Shown: piece after piece, positions 58,201 to 64,000 of the stretch
Position numbering within the stretch: the first letter of the stretch is position 1
How the letters are laid out: each line of letters starts with the position of its first letter
From: Liopterus haemorrhoidalis
Lineage: Eukaryota; Arthropoda; Insecta; Coleoptera; Dytiscidae
DNA: 64,000 bases
Direction: 5' to 3'
Assembly (NCBI GenBank): GCA_963971575.1
Contig: OZ020616.1
Span: 40,018,250-40,082,249 of the forward strand
The notes under the pieces: model-generated
What the model was told of the DNA's origin: nothing
Databases searched by the model: none
What the model saw: only the letters and a program-made list of their open reading frames with translations
Translations under genes and position numbers: made by a program

Positions 58201-59558
58201 GCCACACATTACATGCCGATATACATCAACCACTATAAATTCAAAATAATTATAAATGTACATCGAAATTATTGTTATTATTTAGTATTGCTCTAATTGT
58301 CATGTTTGGGGAGTAATAGCCTGGACCACCAACAAATTTTGGGGCAATACTAGTGCAGGATAAAAGTGGCAGCAAATATAGTATATGCTACGCCCCCCCC
58401 CCATAAATTTTAAACAATATTAAGTCTAATGATGTAAAATCAATTACAAAATCATCTTGCAGACAAAGTGTATGTAAGTATTATTCAAGCAAACTGGCAC
58501 TATCAGATGGCCGAGCAACAAACATGGGAAATCCTCAAGGCTCAATAACAGGACCTTCTTTGTTTATGATTTTTTAGTTTCTGTTTTGCTATTACCAGAG
58601 TTGTGACAGATACTTAGTAAAAGTATTTCAAATACCAATTATCAAATATCGATCAAAATAAAATTAACAAAAACTTGAAATACTACTAGGGACATATTTG
58701 AAATACTAGGAAATATTTGAAATGATAGGAAAATATTTGAAATACTAGGGAAATATTTGAAATACTAGGAAATATTTCAAATAATAGGAAAATATTTGAA
58801 ATACTAGGGAAATATTAGAAATACTAGGAAATATTTGAAATATGTATTAGGGAAATATTCGAAATACTAGGGAAATATTTGAAATACTAGGCAAATATTT
58901 GAAATACAAAGATATATTTGAAATACTTCTAAAGTATTTCAAATACTCAAAAACCAGTAAATCAAATATACGGAAAAAGTATTTGCAAATACCAAGAGAC
59001 GAAATACAATATTTCAAATGTCAGAAAATAATTGAAATATTTTTCAAATACTTTACTACAAATATTCCCAGCTCTGGCTATTACCATTATATTGTTTTAT
59101 ATGCTCAATATTTATTTTTTTTTACTCTTACTATGGTGTATTTTGAATTTCCATATACAAATATCTGGGGTCAACCCGTGAGGGCCCCCGTCCCCCCGGG
59201 TGCGGGTCTTTTGTACAGACCCCGCACTAGCTTTATTCGGCAATTTTTCGTATTTGGAGTATTTTCGTCTATGGCATTGGGTAATACGCAAAAACGTTTG
59301 GCGGCTACTTTATTAGAGCAAACTATTGTACTTCATAGTGCGTTTTGTTGTGCCAATTCTGGTTTCGGTTTAATCAGAATACGCGTATTGTTGGGACAAT
59401 ATTCTCCTTCTCTTCATTCTACTTATTCGATGATTTTAGGTCGAACGACTGGAATAATAATAATTATTATTATTGGGTTTGTCCGGTCTTGACAAGCGTC
59501 CACTAATCTCAAACTTCAGCAACCTTTTGAGCCGCGTCATACTAGAGACTAGTGGATA

Positions 59559-59600
<42 letters not shown>

Positions 59601-61227
59601 CCTTTAAATACAGGACTGCATGTAGGATATGTCAGTACATGAATTTATAATTTTACACAGATTATGATTTTAGTAAAACAAGTTATGCAATTGATAAAAC
59701 AATAAAAGCATAAAATTACCCAAAATCAATATTCCCCATTGGCATGACAACACCAGTCCTTACAAAATTTCAAGTATTCATTCATTGAGTATACAGAATG
59801 CTCTATAAGAAATACCTTAATCTTCCGCTTAAATACAACAAACTGCATTTCATTTCTGACATGGAATGGCAGTGAATTAAATAATTTAATAAAAATAGTT
59901 TTTGGTGATTTTTTTGTCAGTTCCAGCATGTTTGCTGGAGTTCTGAAACAATCTTTTCCTCTGGTGTTATATGCTGGTTCAAATGGCGAGCAAAGTATAT
60001 TTGATTTTTAAATGCATAGACCAGGAATTCTAAGATGTAAATACCAGGAACGGTTAATAATTCGTATTTTACAAAAAGAGGTCTGCATGATTCAGTGCGT
60101 ATTTTGTTTGCTATACAACGTATTATTCTTTTCTGGGAAATAAATATGTCATCTGCCATAGTTGATGATCCCCAGAAGCATATTCCATACTTAAGTTGTG
60201 GATTGTATATTCCATACTATAAAATTGTGCATAATAAAATTTAATAAAAGTCTCATGACCTACAATATTTTTTAAATTGTTTATTTGAATGTGAGCTGAA
60301 TCCAACTTAAATGTTCATCTATGTACAGGCCTAAAAATTTTATTACATTTTCTGATTTAAGATATTCATTATTTATTTTAATATTTAAATTGATTTGATT
60401 ATTACTTTGCAAAGTTCTAAAGATCATATAGTTAGTTTTGGAGGCATTTAAGTATAATTTATTAAACAGGAACCAGTTTTTGAGTTCATGTATAAGAGTG
60501 ATTATTTTTTCATTTATTTCTGCGTTATTTTTGCCTGAGAGAACAACGAATGTATCGTCGGCGAACATTGTAAGATGATAATTTATGTAATAAGTAATAT
60601 CATTTATGAATACTAGAAATAGAATGGGGCCTAAGACAGATTCCTGGGGAACACCGAGAGAATGAATAAAAGTGGTGGGGATGAAAAGTAATATTTGAAT
60701 GCAGTTGTTTTCATTTGGTTTTTATATGTATTAGAATTAAATCTTGGTATTACTACTTCAAAATATTTTTCACTTTTAGGTATACTCTCATTTTGTGTCC
60801 TAAATAAATACCTATAAAATTTTAATATAGTATTGTTAAATCTAAATTTAAAATGTATACACAATTCAATTATTCGTTCTAAAACTTTACGTTCTAGAAT
60901 ATTTGCTTCAAATATTATATAAAGTTTTCCACTTCTGCAATTATTATTTGTTTCCACACGCAGCCAGAGTCTAGGATGTTCTACAACCATATGACTTAAC
61001 CCCATGCAAATGTCATTCCATGTTTACTTCACGATTAAAATTGTTGTTTTCTTGCGCATCAATTCTAGTAACTCTAACCGATTACCAATAAAACGCACCC
61101 ATTAACTCTTTAAAGCGAGAAAACTTACCTTTAACAGTAACTTTATGCTCTCCAGTTCCTGGATGTGTGAAAAGGTCCACTTGTACACTGACTTCGCCAA
61201 CACTTCCTTCTTCTGCAGTTTGTGCAT
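55090..61227 (-). CDS. unc-13: unc-13/Munc13 orthologue, 3' four coding exons (partial gene)
   Basis: Reading the minus strand, exons 61227-61129, 58097-57935, 57788-57662 and 55254-55090 join in frame to 183 residues plus stop. Every border is AG/GT. The product is the end of UNC-13, the presynaptic protein that opens syntaxin and primes synaptic vesicles for fusion. Seen: [20 protein letters not shown], then the C-terminal C2 domain (C2[61 protein letters not shown]), then the tail [20 protein letters not shown]. In the family this C2 domain binds membrane without calcium. The C1, C2B and MUN parts must lie beyond the right edge. The gene runs toward nsl1. Introns are 3.0, 0.15 and 2.4 kb and hold a LINE, a hAT MITE and old repeats. 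Confidence 0.92.
56035..56830 (-). repeat. 600-bp dispersed repeat with TTTCTCGAGAAAT, copy b, inverted
   Basis: Inverse of 8738-9360, including TTTAAAGCCCCGTTATCCAT and ACATGTTCTCATCCTCTAAA. Left edge carries several CTCGAG motifs (56045-56130). In the last unc-13 intron. Confidence 0.7.
57662..57788 (-). CDS. unc-13: unc-13 coding exon, C2C domain C-half
   Basis: Acceptor TTCCAG, donor GTAAGA. One base completes Phe, then 42 codons: [20 protein letters not shown] then [20 protein letters not shown] and ER. The block [14 protein letters not shown] is diagnostic of Munc13. Two other minus-strand frames are open here but are shadows. Confidence 0.93.
57935..58097 (-). CDS. unc-13: unc-13 coding exon, C2C domain N-half
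   Basis: Acceptor TTTCAG, donor GTAAGT. Encodes [20 protein letters not shown] and on through [20 protein letters not shown] to FNETFH, the C2 beta-sandwich with its polybasic KKRK strand. Where many family members have Q after LKW, this one has a TVV variant, which may be a species difference. Confidence 0.92.
58596..59076. mobile_element. hAT-like MITE with perfect 8-bp duplication and internal minisatellite
   Basis: GCTATTAC at 58588-58595 and 59077-59084. Ends CAGAGTTGTGACAGATACTT and, inverted, CAGAGCTGGGAATATTTGTA, then shared AGTAAAGTATTT. Inside are a dozen units like GAAATACTAGGGAAATATTT (about 20-22 bp, 58670-58920). In the unc-13 intron. Confidence 0.88.
59159..59492 (+). other. 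GC-richer open frame of unknown nature
   Basis: From 59159 the frame reads [20 protein letters not shown] then [20 protein letters not shown] and on without stop to 59492; the longer upstream part (58899 on) runs through the hAT MITE and is not meaningful. I do not recognise the sequence. CCCCCGGGTGCGGGTC and GACCCCGCACTAGC form a stem. It could be a transposon piece in intron 2 of the visible unc-13. Confidence 0.3.
59560..60668 (-). mobile_element. non-LTR retrotransposon (LINE), 5'-truncated, (AAT)n tail
   Basis: Runs on the minus strand from the reverse transcriptase middle at about 60668 to an (AAT)n tail at 59560-59597. 5' truncation and a short-repeat tail are what target-primed insertion leaves. 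Inserted in the first visible unc-13 intron, same strand as the gene. Confidence 0.8.
59726..60668 (-). pseudogene. LINE reverse transcriptase C-terminal half
   Basis: Minus strand: [20 protein letters not shown] then [20 protein letters not shown]; PQxSVLGPxLFxxFxND and the F-A-D-D catalytic box are hallmark RT motifs. Further on [15 protein letters not shown] and [14 protein letters not shown] are the thumb. After a frameshift near 60290-60330, [20 protein letters not shown] and [20 protein letters not shown] match the usual C-terminal region. Several frame changes and a small TATGGAATAT duplication make it inactive. Confidence 0.85.
60670..61128. other. unc-13 intron, nothing recognised
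   Basis: The minus strand is open over 60631-61005 but I recognise no domain, and the composition is that of the intron. Confidence 0.35.
61129..61227 (-). CDS. unc-13: unc-13 coding exon (first visible)
   Basis: Acceptor TTACAG, donor GTAAGT. Two bases complete a codon of an unseen exon, then [20 protein letters not shown] and [12 protein letters not shown]. This is the family-typical lead-in to the C2C domain and its first strand. Confidence 0.9.
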
Positions 61228-61941
61228 CTGTAAATATTAAATATGGTTAAAAACTTTATTAATCTGTCCATCAACTGTTAAATAACAAATGCTAGAAATT
61301 TCAAAATATCATGCTTTGCGAACGCACTAAGTCTATCTATTTTTATTTATAATATGTCCAAATTTATTACAAACATATCTAAATACAATTCCTGGAAAAC
61401 GCATAGAACGTACAGCGTTGAACAGAACAGCGTTAACCGGGGTTATATTCTAATAAATTTGAACAGATGTACATTTTAATAAATTTTATTAACAAGGACT
61501 TTTGATTTTTTGCACTAAATTAGTAGTGAATTCAAAATTCCTTATTTATTTATAAAATTTAAACTTTGTAAAATTTTACAAATACCTAACTATTTAACCT
61601 AAATTTAATTTTGAATTAAATGTTTGGGTAAAAATATTTTTATAAAACTTTGCAACTATGAAAGCTTAAGTGTTTATCAAATGTGTTAAATGTCATGCAA
61701 AAATTTCAAAAACTGCGTTCTTCAATATTCAAAACCTGCCGTAAAGTGTATCATTTTTCAAAATTTAAATTCCTAATATGCAATGAGTGCGATTCTGTAA
61801 CATTGTTTAAATATTGATGTGAAGTGTGAATTTACACATATTTCAGGGTTTTGTAGGTATTTAGTAAGTAAATGACAAGTTATGGGTATGTATTAAAAAA
61901 TAAATTTCGATAACTTTTGAAAGAATACTCCACGTGTTTCT
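61228..61941. other. unc-13 intron, nothing recognised
   Basis: AT-rich. I searched by eye for the preceding MUN-domain exon on the minus strand and did not find it. Confidence 0.45.
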
Positions 61942-62442
61942 ATCTAGAGCAGGGATTCCCAACGGGGTCCAGGTGGACCCCTTGGGGGTCTATGGAAGTT
62001 TAAAAAGGGTCTATAATAAGCCACGGTTCCTAAACCTAAAAAAAAAAAAAATATGCGAAAGTAATGATGAACTTTATAATAATTTATTTCTTCATACAGA
62101 AGTTGGTTGTCGAAAGGCAATTGTTTGCACCGTTTCACTGAAATCTTTAATTCTGTAATTGAGTTCCTTTTGGAAATTGATAAACCTACGGCAACAAAAT
62201 TAATTGAATCAAAAAAGCATATATTTTATTTTGCAGACATATTTTCTTTATTTAATAATATGCAAAATAAATTACAAGAAAAAAACGTGAATCTCATTCA
62301 AACTCGAACAGTTATATTTGGGTTTCGCTCCCGATATCAATGCCCGTTATAAAGATTTGGAAAGTTTAGATATGCCGTCTTGGATTATAAATCCATTTGA
62401 AAGCGACACAAGCAATATTGATTTTTCGCTACAAGAAGAATA

Positions 62443-63374
62443 GGGGATACGCATAAAATTTGTATTCCCTTAAAACTACATTATTTTGATATGTTAATGT
62501 TAGTTATGTCACCTAACAAAACAAAAATTACATTTTAATTAATATAATAGCCAAATTTTTGAATTAAAATATTGTAAATTTGAAATAAGCCGACCACGGA
62601 GCGAAGGTTGCCGAGTAAAAACAACTGAGTATGACGTCAAACGATAGAGGTTTCACATCACAGATACAGCTACAACATAATCTTTACACGTGTGTGTATT
62701 GTATTGTTCGAGAGTTTTGTATTTGTTTTTAAACAATTTTTCACGCATTTATTATTAAAATGGCAGATAAGGATTTTGTTAGGGCTCAGAGTGATAATTT
62801 ACCCAACATTGATGCATTTATGCTCATGGAATATATGAAAAATAATGAATGCTACAGTGCTGAAGAAATACGTGGTGTCAAAGTAATTTTTATTTTATAT
62901 TCTATAACTTTATGTAAACAAACGCTGCAACTCTGTAAAATGTAAATATTTATGTAATTTAGATGTCAGAATTTTACTACATTGTTTACATGAAGTTACA
63001 AAACGTTAGAGGCATAATTGAAATACTGCAATATAAGTTATCTATTTTAATATAAAATTTAATTCGGTAAACATGTATAAATTGTTTTTATAGAATTAAA
63101 CTTTATTTTAATTAAAATCACTCTAACTTTACATAACCTATAAAAGTTATACAAACAAATAAGTTCACAACAGACTATGTACGCCGGTAAGCTAGTAGTG
63201 TAATGCGTCAGTTAGAAGGGGTATGACGTGACACGTCGTTTTCGCGCGCTTCATACATTTATGATTTTTTTAAGCCTTCAAATTACAACAAAAAAAATTA
63301 AAAACTGTTTTTTATGTTTATATGCAACAAGAGGAATATAATAAAAAAATTTAAAAAAAATCATGCATATCCCC
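62443..63374 (+). mobile_element. ISL2EU-like element nested in the hAT
   Basis: 932 bp, flanked by TA at 62441-62442 and 63375-63376, ends GGGGATACGCATAAAATTTG and, inverted, GGGGATATGCATGATTTTTT. A TA target with GGGG ends fits ISL2EU (a PIF/Harbinger relative). One short coding exon is inside (62760). Confidence 0.7.
62760..62882 (+). pseudogene. first exon of an ISL2EU-type accessory protein (fragment)
   Basis: MADKDFVRAQSDNLPNIDAF then MLMEYMKNNECYSAEEIRGV K, followed at 62883 by a GTAATT donor-like site. The (F/Y)-x-S-A-E-x-R-G-x-K block resembles the start of the SWIM/YqaJ-type second protein found with ISL2EU transposons; this is from memory of the family and should be searched. Nothing of the rest remains, so the element is non-autonomous. 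Confidence 0.5.
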
Positions 63375-64000
63375 TATTGATTGAATTAAAGGAGAATTTG
63401 GAACATAAAATCAATTTTCAAGCCAGTGGTTATGCCAAATTTTGGAATTGTAAAGATATTCGCACAAAAATACGTCAAATTAATGTATATCACCGAACCA
63501 TTATTTTTAGCTTTTCCTAGTTCTCATTTGGCTGATTAAGTATTACATAACGCGGTGATTTACGATTATTATTAACTAATTTTACACCTAACATAAAAAG
63601 TATTATGGAAAAGCATCAATCACAATCATCGCATGAAATTTAAAAAAAATTATATTATAATTAGTTACATATTTCAGTAAAATTGAAAAATTGTTTAATA
63701 ATATATATATATATATATTCATATTTGTTATGTTAGTTACTGGATTGTCCTTACAACTTCAACTTGATACATGGCACTACATATTTTTGCATTATAAAAA
63801 AAAATGGGGGTCTATTGAAAAAAAAAAGTTGCTAAGGGGGTCTAAGTAGAAAAAAGGTTGGGAATGCCTGATCTAGATCCTTAGACGCGTACTTATTTAC
63901 AAGATACGCTTACTTCAAAACTTAGCTATAACTACCCAGTTCTCCAATCATTCAGATAAATATTGTTAAGCACGGTGTTGTAAAAATTTCTATAACTTTC

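Larger units (their letters stand above)
62092..63519 (+). pseudogene. ZBED-like hAT transposase fragments (62092-62440 and 63375-63519)
   Basis: First part: HTEV, then WLSKGNCLHRFTEIFNSVIE and ATKLIESKKHIFYFADIFSL then NNMQNKLQEKNVNLIQTRTV; after a frameshift ARYKDLESLDMPSWIINPFE. Second part, after the inserted element: LIELKENLEHKINFQASGYA KFW. H-T-E-V-R-W-L-S-K-G-x-C-L-x-R and L-Q-x-K-N-x-x-I are typical of this family. Here the Arg codon after HTEV is missing, the two parts are out of frame by one base, and the C-terminal dimerisation part is lost, so it is dead. Confidence 0.8.
61950..63870 (+). mobile_element. hAT element (ZBED type), interrupted by another transposon
   Basis: Flanked by ATCTAGAG (61942-61949) and ATCTAGAT (63871-63878). 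Ends CAGGGATTCCCAACGGGGTC and, inverted, CAGGCATTCCCAACCTTTTT. It carries a decayed transposase in two parts, separated by the element at 62443-63374. Without it the hAT is about 990 bp, so it was already deleted. Confidence 0.88.

Noticed and set aside
58899..59492. A 197-codon gene
   Set aside because: Its first half lies within the hAT MITE minisatellite; only the part after 59159 is considered, as an unknown frame.
59560..59597. (ATT)n as an independent microsatellite
   Set aside because: Its place directly after the LINE 3' end and its strand make it the LINE tail.
61228..64000. Upstream unc-13 exon encoding the MUN domain
   Set aside because: The minus strand shows no matching motif; the hAT element fills most of this stretch.

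Overview
This is eukaryotic nuclear DNA, almost certainly from an arthropod and probably an insect. It is AT-rich, has short exons with GT/AG borders, long introns, and many DNA transposons, MITEs, LINE fragments and tRNA-derived SINE heads. I cannot name the order. Two host genes are recognisable, both by their 3' halves only. They converge, tail to tail.

Left part (7.5-26.4 kb, + strand): the last six coding exons of an nsl1/KANSL1 orthologue, the scaffold subunit of the MOF-containing NSL histone acetyltransferase complex. All five introns keep the reading frame, and the final two exons plus the end of exon 4 carry the PEHE domain. The 5' end of the gene is off the window. Right part (61.2-55.1 kb, - strand): the last four coding exons of unc-13/Munc13, which encode the C-terminal C2C domain and tail. 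The rest of unc-13 must lie beyond 64 kb.

The 28.7 kb between the two stop codons, and the introns, are mostly mobile DNA. The centre is a 5.9 kb minisatellite of 48-bp units in two head-to-head arms (about 49 and 74 units) with a 19-nt loop at the turn. It sits inside a pogo/Tigger-like element with TA duplications, which sits inside a hAT-like element with a perfect 8-bp duplication, which sits inside a third inverted-repeat element: a nested insertion stack with an expanding satellite core.

Other elements: a hAT element at 61.95-63.87 kb interrupted by an ISL2EU/Harbinger-like element; a PIF/Harbinger element whose start codon lies in its terminal repeat; a mariner that has lost its catalytic core but keeps the DNA-binding and C-terminal ends; a Tc1-like relic inside an older MITE; a Penelope-like GIY-YIG fragment; a Helitron; several LINE 3' fragments; and multi-copy MITE families. 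No rRNA, no intact tRNA gene, no CRISPR and no prokaryotic features were seen. No complete host gene lies in the window.
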